Part shown: in pieces, positions 39,248 to 48,773 of the stretch
Layout of the letters: each line of letters begins with the position of its first letter
How positions within the stretch are numbered: position 1 is the first letter of the stretch
Source: Lachnospiraceae bacterium
GTDB lineage: Bacteria; Bacillota; Clostridia; Lachnospirales; Lachnospiraceae
Direction: 5' to 3'
NCBI GenBank assembly: GCA_014804785.1
Contig: JAAUZD010000043.1
Coordinates: 124,001-188,000, forward strand
DNA: 64,000 nt
Position numbers and translations under genes: made by a program
The notes under the pieces: generated by a model
Seen by the model: only the letters and a program-made list of their open reading frames with translations
The model's database searches: none
What the model was told of the DNA's origin: nothing

Positions 39248-40369
39248 ATGAACCGAGGTAAGAATATGGACAACACCTGCAAAACAACTCTTATGAATAA
39301 GCGTGAGACAGACTGGTTTCGCGGAATTGCTGCATTGATGGTAGTATTATCACATTATGGAGAGTGGATAAATATATTAGGACCATTAGAAGGGAATGCA
39401 GAGACTTTTAGATTTGCCATTACAAAACTGGGAGTATACGGTGTAGATATATTTTTCCTCTTTTCAGGGTATGCTATGATTAAATCCCTCGGGATCAAAT
39501 CCCTCGGGATCAAATCCCTCGGGATCAAATCCCTCGGGATCAAATCCCGTGGGATCAAATCCCGTGGGATTGAATCCCGTTGGGACAGAGAAATGAGCTG
39601 GCAATTCATATGGAAAAGGATAAAAAATGTGTTTATTCCGTATTTAATCGTAGTAGGCATCATTGAACTGCTTTCCGGTGGTCTGACTTCAATTCATGAC
39701 TTTTGGATCTTTATAATCGGTTATAATTACTGGTATATGTGCGTATTATTCATATTTTATATAGGATTTATAGTTATCTACGCGATGATACGGGTTAAGG
39801 GCATTCGGGTAATCGCTTTTTCCATCTTCACGTACGCTTTGTCTTATGTGCTTTATCAACATGAGATGCTTCCATTCTGGTATGTATCCAATATTGCATT
39901 TGCCATAGGCGTAATCGTAGGAGAATATGAAAAAACAGCCAAAAAGATTATGGACAAGGTGTGGATTCCTATGATTGTCCTCCTGACAATAGGGATGGCA
40001 TTTATTACAAAATGGGGGCTTACAGGCGGTGTAGATTTGGGCGGTGACCCTGAGGACTATCAGCTGTGGTTTAAAATTGGCGCAACCGTAGTTTGGACAT
40101 TGCTTATTCTGATTCTTGCGTCAAAATGCCGGATAAGGGAAAAAATATTCGTGTTTCTTGGAAGAAATTCCCTCTACATCTATCTCACACATGTATACAT
40201 TTTTATGAGATGCATCAATGACCTGACTTGTGATCTTTACATGAGATTTATTATCAGCCCAATATGCATTATCGCAGTGTCGTTTTTGTGTAATCTAGTC
40301 ATATCCGGAATGTGGAAACTGATAGCTATGCTTAGCCGAAAGCTGCATAACGGTACGAATAACTACTGA
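39248..40369 (+). CDS. Acyltransferase 3 family membrane protein with tandem KSLGI/KSRGI repeats
   Basis: ETDWFRGIAALMVVLSHYGEW, VDIFFLFSGYAMIK, multiple TMs. Confidence 0.88.
   Translation: MNRGKNMDNTCKTTLMNKRETDWFRGIAALMVVLSHYGEWINILGPLEGNAETFRFAITKLGVYGVDIFFLFSGYAMIKSLGIKSLGIKSLGIKSLGIKSRGIKSRGIESRWDREMSWQFIWKRIKNVFIPYLIVVGIIELLSGGLTSIHDFWIFIIGYNYWYMCVLFIFYIGFIVIYAMIRVKGIRVIAFSIFTYALSYVLYQHEMLPFWYVSNIAFAIGVIVGEYEKTAKKIMDKVWIPMIVLLTIGMAFITKWGLTGGVDLGGDPEDYQLWFKIGATVVWTLLILILASKCRIREKIFVFLGRNSLYIYLTHVYIFMRCINDLTCDLYMRFIISPICIIAVSFLCNLVISGMWKLIAMLSRKLHNGTNNY
39482..39586 (+). repeat. In-frame 15-bp tandem repeat, 7 units
   Basis: aaatccctcgggatc x4, aaatcccgtgggatc, aaatcccgtgggatt, gaatcccgttgggac. 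Confidence 0.97.
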
Positions 40370-40385
40370 AAGGAGTACATACAAG

Positions 40386-41534
40386 ATGAAAAAAACATCG
40401 ATAATTCTCACGTTAATATTTGCTCTCGCGTTGTGTGGATGCGGTAAGCAGGAAACGGCAGTTAATGAAGTATCTGCAGACGCGGTTGTAGAATCTGATT
40501 CTTCCGATATCATGGATGCGCAGGCGAAAGAACAGACACCATCAAACGAACAGTCACAAGATGATAACAAAGAAACCGAAAATGCGGATTCAGACGACAC
40601 TGATGAAGCAGAAACAGCCGATGAAAATAAGGATACGAATGCGGAAAATGATGCAGCTGGCAATGAAACAGCAGACAATGCGGCAACAGACAATGAAATG
40701 ACGGAAGAAGAAGCTGTTTTGGAATATACAGTAACTACATATGATGAATCACAGGTCATGTATGCAACTGGTTCCGTAAATGTAAGGAAAGGACCTTCGA
40801 CTGATTTTGAAAGAGTGGGAGCGCTGAGATACGGACAGGAAATCACTGTTACCGGACAGGCTGACACTAATTGGTATGAAATCATGTATGGTGAAGAAAA
40901 GGCATATGTCAGCAATAAATATCTGCAGAATGATAAGCTTGCCGACGAATCTCAGGCTGCTGCAGCAGCTAATCCTCAGGCAGAAGCAGATGCGCAATCT
41001 CAGACACAGCAGACAACACCTAAAATACAGCCTGTTACAGAAGTAAAAAATGTAGCCGGTGTGATTCTTGTAGGAGATTCCCGATTTGTACAGATGCAGG
41101 AAAGCGTAGGCGCTAACTCCTGTACATGGATTGCGGAGAGCGGTAAAGGATATACATGGTTCGAGGAAAAAGCTATTCCGAGGATAGAAGGCTGCGTGGG
41201 CAGAGGCACCAAAATATTGATTAATCTTGGTGTAAATGACCCGGGAAATCATCAAAAATATCTAACCCTTGTGAATGCAAAAGCCGCAGAATGGACAGCT
41301 ATGGGAGCAACCGTTTATTATGCTTCCGTAAATCCGGTTTGGGAAAATCCGTATGTTACAGAGGAACAGGTGGAATATTTTAACTCTCAGATGCAGAACG
41401 GATTAAGCGCCGATGTGCACTGGATAGACAGCCACAGCTATATTACTTCTGTCGGATACAAGCTGGTAGACGGACTTCATTATAATTCGGAAACCTATCA
41501 GAATTTATACGCTTACTTTATGAGTTGTCTCTAA
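40386..41534 (+). CDS. Lipoprotein with SH3 domain and SGNH/GDSL-hydrolase-like domain
   Basis: Lipobox LALCGC; acidic linker; SH3 VRKGPSTDFERVGALRYGQEITVTG; ILVGDSRF and DGLHYNSE. Confidence 0.82.
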   Translation: MKKTSIILTLIFALALCGCGKQETAVNEVSADAVVESDSSDIMDAQAKEQTPSNEQSQDDNKETENADSDDTDEAETADENKDTNAENDAAGNETADNAATDNEMTEEEAVLEYTVTTYDESQVMYATGSVNVRKGPSTDFERVGALRYGQEITVTGQADTNWYEIMYGEEKAYVSNKYLQNDKLADESQAAAAANPQAEADAQSQTQQTTPKIQPVTEVKNVAGVILVGDSRFVQMQESVGANSCTWIAESGKGYTWFEEKAIPRIEGCVGRGTKILINLGVNDPGNHQKYLTLVNAKAAEWTAMGATVYYASVNPVWENPYVTEEQVEYFNSQMQNGLSADVHWIDSHSYITSVGYKLVDGLHYNSETYQNLYAYFMSCL

Positions 41535-43639
41535 AAGGTAACAAGCTCCTGTAAATAGTAGTACAGCTGTGGATTTGAGGTCCGTACATTCACGCTCAAA
41601 TCGCCGTTTCCCAATATTATACCGAGTCCATAGGCAGTCTGCAGCAAACAGACTGCCATCATAAACAACATTAATGTTTTTAGTGTACCGTGTGTGGTGG
41701 TATGTTCTGTCCATGCCAAGAGGAGCAGTGCGGCGGCAAACCAGATTCCCCATGTCATATCCACAGTATATCGCTGTAAGATACCGGCTCCGGTCACATC
41801 CACAATACCCAGGATAACTGAAATGATTATAGAAGCAAATGATAAAACGTAAAGCCTTTTTTCTTTTAACAGTTCCCGTCCCCGGGCGACAGATAACAGA
41901 ATCCATAAGAAAGCATTGCATGTAAGGATACCGCCATAAGTATATTCCGCATTCAATTTTCCCATATAGGAACCTGATGCAATCTGAATTCCTTGTAAAA
42001 AGGGAAAGTCGCTTTCAATGACCGGGGGACGCAGAAAGTAATGCCATAGCCCCAACAGCGCTTGATGCAGATTGAAACTGCGCTTCGTCATATCATTACT
42101 GGTCAGGCTGTAGGTTGCCCCAAAATCAAAAGGAGAACCAAAACGCGCGGCGTTATAATACATAATCCCTGCCGCTACAAACAGATAAGGAAGACAGATA
42201 CTGGCAGCGTCCTTAATGGTTTCCGTCATGCCCTGTGCTGTCTTCGGAAGTCCGCTTGGCTGCAGACCGCTCAGACGGCATTTTGGGAAAAAATCGCCAA
42301 TGAAAAGCGGAATTGCCAAAAAAGAAAGCAAAAGCATCTGAGGGCGGCATCCGGCAACCAACGCCATACACAAAGACCCCAGAAACAGGCATGTCCGCCT
42401 GTTTGCTGTCTTGACGGTATATTTTCCTTTTATCCATAGCCATAGACCTGCAACGGTAAACATATTTGCCGCCATGATCGGTGTGTCGTACAAATCAGGT
42501 CTTGCGATCACAAACAGATAATTTCCGCTGCATACGGTCAGGATACAAATCATCAAATACAGAAAATATGGGGTGCGCATAAACCATCTTCTGATCATTT
42601 CCCGATATAGGGCAAAGACCGCCAGGATGAAACCGCAGTAAAAGAGAAAAACCGCCGCATAATTGGGGATATGGTGACCTGTCAGCAGATACACCGGCAG
42701 ATAGAGCAGCAGTTCCGGAACTACGCCGAAATAAACATAATATTTCCCGTCATAATAAGCGTAGTCCGCAAGGTAGTCGATGCCGTTTGCCTGAAGATAG
42801 ATAGTATCATAAGGATTTTCGGCGTTGATGAGACCTTCCGAGGGCTCTGCGTCCAGATAAAGATGCCCCTGCGCCATGACTTCCACCAGTTCTTGATATT
42901 GCTTGTGGTGAGGCCATGGTGAGGTAATGCATATGGGATTGACATGCGCAAGAGCCCATGCCATTCCGATTAACAGCAAAATTGTAACAGTGGTAATAAG
43001 GTGCTGCTTTTTCACTTTTCCACACGCGATATTCTGCCATATTTCCACATGTCTTGCATAATCAAATAAAAGGAAAAATCCTAAGAGCAGAAGAAATCTT
43101 CCGAGACTGAATAAAAAAGGAATACGGGCGTTGGCACAGATTCCGTTTATTGAGACGAAACTTCCGGCTGGAACGGAGAATTGCACGTCGATTGTTCCGA
43201 CTTTCCCGGCGGGGTAGAGGTTTGTATAAAAGCTTCTTTTGATTCCCGGCATCAGAATCTTTTCCGGCAGAGTATAAGGATAATAATTCCCTTCATCGGT
43301 CAGCGTTACCGTATAAGAAACGGGATCCGACTCAGAAAAGTCCAGTGCAAAAAAAAGATTATGTATCTTAGTATCCGCCTTCGCGATATGCAAAGTCAGG
43401 GTGCCGTCCGGTACAATGTATTTCCCAATATGTCCGTCTAAGCCCTCCTCCGTCGGAGTGCCTCCTTCAACAGTTATTTCTTCGAAGAGAATTCGGTCTT
43501 GGTAAAGCAGGCTTTTCCAAGATGAAAAATTACATATAATCAGTTCTATTATAAGTGCTCCTGCGGCAAGCCGGAGGAAAGAAATCCATTTTCTTTTGTC
43601 CATTTTTAAAGTTACTCCATTGCCTTTGTCATTATTCAT
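41531..43639 (-). CDS. Large multi-TM membrane protein, possibly GT-C-like; start perhaps ATG at 43603
   Basis: About 700 aa with many TM segments. Confidence 0.65.
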   Translation of the reverse strand: MNNDKGNGVTLKMDKRKWISFLRLAAGALIIELIICNFSSWKSLLYQDRILFEEITVEGGTPTEEGLDGHIGKYIVPDGTLTLHIAKADTKIHNLFFALDFSESDPVSYTVTLTDEGNYYPYTLPEKILMPGIKRSFYTNLYPAGKVGTIDVQFSVPAGSFVSINGICANARIPFLFSLGRFLLLLGFFLLFDYARHVEIWQNIACGKVKKQHLITTVTILLLIGMAWALAHVNPICITSPWPHHKQYQELVEVMAQGHLYLDAEPSEGLINAENPYDTIYLQANGIDYLADYAYYDGKYYVYFGVVPELLLYLPVYLLTGHHIPNYAAVFLFYCGFILAVFALYREMIRRWFMRTPYFLYLMICILTVCSGNYLFVIARPDLYDTPIMAANMFTVAGLWLWIKGKYTVKTANRRTCLFLGSLCMALVAGCRPQMLLLSFLAIPLFIGDFFPKCRLSGLQPSGLPKTAQGMTETIKDAASICLPYLFVAAGIMYYNAARFGSPFDFGATYSLTSNDMTKRSFNLHQALLGLWHYFLRPPVIESDFPFLQGIQIASGSYMGKLNAEYTYGGILTCNAFLWILLSVARGRELLKEKRLYVLSFASIIISVILGIVDVTGAGILQRYTVDMTWGIWFAAALLLLAWTEHTTTHGTLKTLMLFMMAVCLLQTAYGLGIILGNGDLSVNVRTSNPQLYYYLQELVTF

Positions 43640-43667
43640 ACAAATTATACAAAAAAAACAGAAATTA

Positions 43668-43676
43668 TGCTATAAT
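43668..43676 (+). promoter_or_regulatory. Extended -10 promoter element
   Basis: TGCTATAAT, about 58 nt upstream of ATG 43734. Confidence 0.5.
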
Positions 43677-43733
43677 CCCCTTGTAAATAATTATCTAAAA
43701 TATTATTTCGAGGAAAGGTTTTCATTATATACC

Positions 43734-45296
43734 ATGAATTTACACAAGATAAGGATTCATATCAATCAAGCGCTTATGCTGATGATTATTTTCTTCTGCC
43801 TTTTTACAACATTGCTCCAAGGAACCTTTTTATCCTCTGCGATTCCCGAAAACGTTATCCTGATCGGCTGCATCTTAACTGCCCTTGGCGTTTGGCTTTC
43901 TATTTTGTATTTCTATAGAAAAGAAAAGCTGACGGAAGAAAAAGTCGTGTTTGCAATTATCTTCTCCGGGATGCTTTTTCACTGTTGTTACGTGCTCTTA
44001 TCGGGTCTTTACGAAAGGCAGCATGACGAAGGCGTTTACACCGGAATTGCCACGAATCAGATTAATCCCGGACACATCGGTTATATTGAATATATTTATA
44101 AATTTCGTAAGCTGCCCGATATAAATCCCTATGAACTTTTTTCTTATTATCATCCGCCGCTGCACTATGCAATATCCGGATTATGGCTGATTTTATTGAC
44201 ATCGTTAGGTATGGCGGAGGACTTGGCTTTCGAAAATTTACAGGCGCTTCCGCTGCTTTATTCGGGGCTGCTCATGCTCCTTACGTATTGGATTTTGAAA
44301 AAGACAGGTGCCAAAGGAAAGGCAGTTTATGCCGGACTGCTTCTTGTGTCAATGCACCCGGCGCTTACCATTATGTCCGGCAGTATTAACAATGACATGC
44401 TCTCGACGTTACTGCTTGCATGCTGCATTTTTTCTACACTGTGTTTTATTCGGGAAAGAAGTCTCATAAATTTATTATGGATGGCGTTGGCCATAGGCTT
44501 CGGTATGTTGTGTAAAATCAATACCGCGGTCATTGCATTTCCGATCGCTCTTGTCTTGTTGATGGATTTTATAGAAAAGATTCGTTCCAAGGATAAAACG
44601 GCCATCTTTCGATGCATCAGAAATGATATTTTGTTTGGGCTGACTGCAGGCGCGGTGGGCCTATCTTGGGTTATTCGGAATCTGGTACGTTTTCATGTGA
44701 AGCCCGGAATTTCCTCCGCAACGGAGGCTTCGGTGATGTATACAGGGAATTATGGCATATGGGCGAGGGTGGGAATTCCCTCCTTTGCAGATTGGCATTT
44801 TGATTTTCCCTTTCATCCCTTAAGCGGGGATGTGATTCATAATATCTGGGTGATTATGTTTCAAACTTCCTTGTTTGCAGAGGTATATCCTGCGGAAATA
44901 AACGGAATATCCCTTATGTTATGCCGGACTGCTTATGTGACAGCAATTTTTGCGGCTGTCTGTTCCGCCCTTCTGTTTTGCATAACTCAATTTCAAAAGT
45001 GGAAGAGCGGCGGGCAAAAAAACGTATGCGAGGCAGCTTTTTTCCTTACCGGCTATTGGACTTTTTTGGCAAGTTTTGTTGTCTTTGCTTTAAAATATCC
45101 TTATACATGCAGCAGTGATTTTCGCTACATTGTGATCTGCCTTGTATATATTGCAGTGGGATTAGCTGATAGTAGAAGGATTGTTCCGGAAAAAACAAGA
45201 ATGTCAGCAGCATTTCGTGTTATTCGGATTCTAGTATGTGTTACGCTTATTTTGACCACTATAATATATATGACATGGCAGCAATGGGGAGCATGA
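43734..45296 (+). CDS. Multi-TM glycosyltransferase-like (GT-C) protein
   Basis: EGVYTGIATNQ, YYHPPLHYAISGLW, multiple TMs; ATG at 43734. Confidence 0.75.
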   Translation: MNLHKIRIHINQALMLMIIFFCLFTTLLQGTFLSSAIPENVILIGCILTALGVWLSILYFYRKEKLTEEKVVFAIIFSGMLFHCCYVLLSGLYERQHDEGVYTGIATNQINPGHIGYIEYIYKFRKLPDINPYELFSYYHPPLHYAISGLWLILLTSLGMAEDLAFENLQALPLLYSGLLMLLTYWILKKTGAKGKAVYAGLLLVSMHPALTIMSGSINNDMLSTLLLACCIFSTLCFIRERSLINLLWMALAIGFGMLCKINTAVIAFPIALVLLMDFIEKIRSKDKTAIFRCIRNDILFGLTAGAVGLSWVIRNLVRFHVKPGISSATEASVMYTGNYGIWARVGIPSFADWHFDFPFHPLSGDVIHNIWVIMFQTSLFAEVYPAEINGISLMLCRTAYVTAIFAAVCSALLFCITQFQKWKSGGQKNVCEAAFFLTGYWTFLASFVVFALKYPYTCSSDFRYIVICLVYIAVGLADSRRIVPEKTRMSAAFRVIRILVCVTLILTTIIYMTWQQWGA

Positions 45297-45387
45297 TGTC
45301 TAAGTGGTTAAATGCAGTCTGGTGATGGACTGTTTTTCACATAAAAGAAATGTGAGGTGTATAATACCATAGAAAAGGAGGCTACAT

Positions 45388-45834
45388 ATGCAATATCTGG
45401 CGGTCGTATTAGGAATTTTCGGTTTAGAGCTTAAATTGAAAAATAAAATAGAAGAATTAAAGACGGAGGGGCAGACGGAGAAGAAGTGCGGCGGTTTTTT
45501 GCTTATCAGAAAGTATCATAACCGCGGGGCATTTTTAAACACAGGGCAGGAGAGACCGAAGCTGATCACAGCTATATCCGTTCTTCTGGCGGCTGTCCTG
45601 ACAGTTCTGTATATCCTTACGCTTGGTACAGCGGGAAAGAGGCTTCTGAAATGGGGACTCACGCTGCTGTTGGGAGGTGCATACAGCAACACCTATGACC
45701 GACTCGTGCGTAAGTATGTGGTGGATTATGTCAGCTTTAACTTGCCTCTGGGATTAAGAAAAGTCATCTTCAACATAGGAGATTTCTGTATTATGATAGG
45801 GGCTTTCTTAAGTGTGGTTGGATATAGCAAATAG
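45388..45834 (+). CDS. Signal peptidase II (LspA)-like protein
   Basis: HNRGAFLN, GGAYSNTYDRLVRKYVVDYVSF, FNIGDFCIMIG. Confidence 0.75.
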   Translation: MQYLAVVLGIFGLELKLKNKIEELKTEGQTEKKCGGFLLIRKYHNRGAFLNTGQERPKLITAISVLLAAVLTVLYILTLGTAGKRLLKWGLTLLLGGAYSNTYDRLVRKYVVDYVSFNLPLGLRKVIFNIGDFCIMIGAFLSVVGYSK

Positions 45835-45918
45835 AATTTGGCGCAAAAATCTTTTTTATGGACTTGACAAAATCCTCTCGGTGTATTATTGTATCAATAG
45901 AATGGTACAGTGAAAAGA

Positions 45919-46292
45919 GGATGCACATGGCATGGAATTTAGATTCCGACCGTCCGATTTATACTCAGATTCTTGAAGAAATACAGCTCCGGGTTATTAC
46001 AGGGCAGTATAAAGCGGGAACGAAGATACCCAGCGTGAGGGAACTTGCGGCAGAGGCTGGAGTCAATCCCAATACAATGCAGAAAGCGTTGGTCGAACTA
46101 GAGAGAAATGGTCTGGTGATGGCACAGCGGACAAGCGGGCGGATTGTGACGGAGGATATGAAAATGATTGAAGAGACTCGGAATAAAATTGCACGGGATC
46201 AGATAAATGATTTTATTGATAAGATGTTGAAGCTGGGATTTCAAAAAGAGGAAATCATCACGCTGATCAAACAGGCAGGAGGAGAGGCATGA
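45919..46292 (+). CDS. GntR-family (YtrA-type) regulator
   Basis: DRPIYTQILEEIQLRVITGQYKAGTKIPSVRELAAEAGVNPNTMQKAL; start inside the listed ORF because a promoter-like TTGACA lies at the ORF 5' end. Confidence 0.9.
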
Positions 46293-46990
46293 ACGAATTA
46301 GTACAGATAAACAATCTTACCAAAATTTATGAAAAAGAAAAGTTAGCATTGGACCATATGAACCTTACTATACCAAGAGGAAGGATCATCGGACTCCTTG
46401 GACCTAATGGAAGCGGTAAGACAACACTGATTAAGCTGATCAGTGGACTTTTAGTGGCAACGGAAGGAGAAGTCCTTGTCAACGGAAGCCGGCCGGGACC
46501 GGAGACGAAGGCTGCTGTCTCCTATCTGCCCGAGAGGACTTATTTCCAGGGAGGTATGCAGGTAAAAGAACTGATTGCGTATTTTACCGACTTTTATAAA
46601 GATTTCCGCCCGGAGAGAGCAAAGCAGATGCTGGCAAATCTGAACATTGATGAAAATGCCCGCCTGAAAACACTATCCAAGGGAACAAAGGAAAAGGTAC
46701 AGCTTATCATGGTCATGAGCAGAGATGCACAGCTTTATATTCTGGATGAACCTATTGCGGGGGTGGATCCGGCTGCAAGAGATTACATTCTGAAGACGAT
46801 TATAAGCAACTATAACGAAAATGCCACCGTCCTCATCTCCACACATCTGATATCAGATATTGAAAAAATACTGGACGAAGTGGTTTTTATCCGTAACGGA
46901 AGAGTGATCTTACAAGATACGGTGGAGAATATCAGGGAACGCAGAGGAAAATCCGTGGATTCTTATTTCAGGGAGGTGTTTGCATGTTAG
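46289..46990 (+). CDS. ABC transporter ATP-binding protein
   Basis: LLGPNGSGKTTLIKL, LYILDEPIAGVDP; overlaps the regulator gene. Confidence 0.94.
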   Translation: MNELVQINNLTKIYEKEKLALDHMNLTIPRGRIIGLLGPNGSGKTTLIKLISGLLVATEGEVLVNGSRPGPETKAAVSYLPERTYFQGGMQVKELIAYFTDFYKDFRPERAKQMLANLNIDENARLKTLSKGTKEKVQLIMVMSRDAQLYILDEPIAGVDPAARDYILKTIISNYNENATVLISTHLISDIEKILDEVVFIRNGRVILQDTVENIRERRGKSVDSYFREVFAC

Positions 46991-47839
46991 GAAAGTTGTT
47001 AAAACATGAGTGGAAAGCTGTCTGGAAGGTTCCTACGCTTTTGATTGGCATTTTAATGCTTATCGCGGTACTGTCGGGGCTTACCTTTGCGCTGCCGATA
47101 TGGGACAGTGAGTGGATTGGGCTTCCGCTTTCCGGCATCATGATGTTTGTTATGTTCTATTTAGCTATGTTCGCAGTCGGCATCGGTATTATGATTTATT
47201 TTGCAGTGCGATATTACAAGAATATGTACACTGATGAAGGATATCTGACTCATACACTGCCGGTCAGCGCCCGTCAGCTTTTACTTAATAAAGTGATTAC
47301 CATGAGCGCATGGAATCTGATTGGCGGTGCTGCTGTGGTTGTCAGCGTGATTATTTTCGGGGGAGTTACATTCCTGTCATTAATGGCAAAGGACAGCACC
47401 TTCGCCAGAGGATTTGTGGAGGAGATTGCACAGCTTCCCAGGGTTATGAGGGCAATCTGGAATGAACCCTATTTGAGAGGAATCAATGGATTCTGTGCAA
47501 GTGTTGTATTCCTGCTACTGACAAGTTCATTCAGTGGCACGATGATGATTATAGGTGCTGTCAATCTGGGGCAGATGGTACGTAAGCACAGGATATTAGG
47601 GGCGGTCGGCGCATATTTTGTCATTAATTTTTGTTATGCAGATGCTCTCTACCGTTATTACCATGCCGCTGATGCTGGTGCAGATAAACAGTGCCTTTGA
47701 CAGTGTGCATGAGGAATTATCACCGTTTCCGGTTTTGACGCCAATGTATTTCGGTATAGCGGCGGGGTCATTGGTGATATCCATAGGATTATACTTCATG
47801 AGTGAATATCTGCTCCGCAGGCAGTTGGAATTAGAGTAA
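46984..47839 (+). pseudogene. ABC transporter permease, apparently frameshifted at 47628-47632
   Basis: ORF 46984-47700 diverges after GAYFVINF; TM-rich continuation VMQMLSTVITMPLMLVQ... lies in the overlapping frame of ORF 47618-47839. Confidence 0.75.
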
Positions 47840-47941
47840 CATAAACACATGTATTGCACACATATGCGCGGCATCACAGCGTATATGTGTGCAATGTTGC
47901 GCATATATGGGGAAAATACAATGAATAACGGAGGAAACAAG

Positions 47942-48637
47942 ATGGCAAACGAGCAGGAAATCAGACAGGAAATGTGTGAGATCGGGAGAAGAGTCTATGA
48001 CAGGGGAATGGTGGCTGCCAATGACGGTAATTTTTCCGTAAAACTGGATAACAACGAATTCCTCTGTACGCCTACAGGAGTGAGTAAAGGATTTATGACC
48101 CCGGAATATATCTGCAAAATAGATGCAGAAGGCAGACTTCTTGAAGCGAACGGAGATTTTAAGCCATCCTCTGAGATGAAGATGCACCTTCGAGTTTATA
48201 AGGAGCGTCCTGATGTGCAGGCTGTGGTTCATGCCCATCCTCCCTATGCCACTACCTTTGCGGCAGCAGGGATTCCCTTAGATAAGCCGGTTTTGTCCGA
48301 AGCAATTCTCACCCTTGGCAGAGTGCCAGTGGCAAGATATGGAACGCCCTCCACCAGGGAAGTGCCTGATGCGGTTGCGGAATACCTGTCCTATTATGAT
48401 GCCATGCTGCTGGCGAACCACGGAGCCCTGACTTATGGAGATTCTTTGATGAATGCTTACCATAAGATGGAATCCGTGGAGTTTTATGCCAGAATCCTTT
48501 ACCAGGTCCAGATGCTGGGCGGCGCAAGGGAACTTTCATCGGAACAGGTGGGGGATATTTACGAAATCAGGAGAAAGTCAGGAATGGCAGGGAGACATCC
48601 GGCACTGTTCCTTGATAATATTTCCGGCATTAATTAA
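47942..48637 (+). CDS. Class II aldolase/adducin family protein (fuculose-phosphate aldolase-like)
   Basis: NDGNFSVKL, HAHPPYATTFAAAG, LLANHGALTYG; ATG after ggagga. Confidence 0.9.
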   Translation: MANEQEIRQEMCEIGRRVYDRGMVAANDGNFSVKLDNNEFLCTPTGVSKGFMTPEYICKIDAEGRLLEANGDFKPSSEMKMHLRVYKERPDVQAVVHAHPPYATTFAAAGIPLDKPVLSEAILTLGRVPVARYGTPSTREVPDAVAEYLSYYDAMLLANHGALTYGDSLMNAYHKMESVEFYARILYQVQMLGGARELSSEQVGDIYEIRRKSGMAGRHPALFLDNISGIN

Positions 48638-48773
48638 CCTTGAACTGGAATTTAGAGCAGCAAAAAAATTGCGTCTCTTGTCTTATCATGTTAAAATAAA
48701 ATATCTAATTAATTTGGGATTTGCACGAAAAAATGTGCAAAATATACAAATGGAAAATGGTGAGGTGATAAGG

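Noticed and set aside
39482-39586. CRISPR array
   Set aside because: Units are contiguous 15-mers without spacers and encode protein in frame.
39355-39663. Antisense ORF with RDLIP repeats
   Set aside because: Mirror translation of the 15-bp repeat in the acyltransferase gene.
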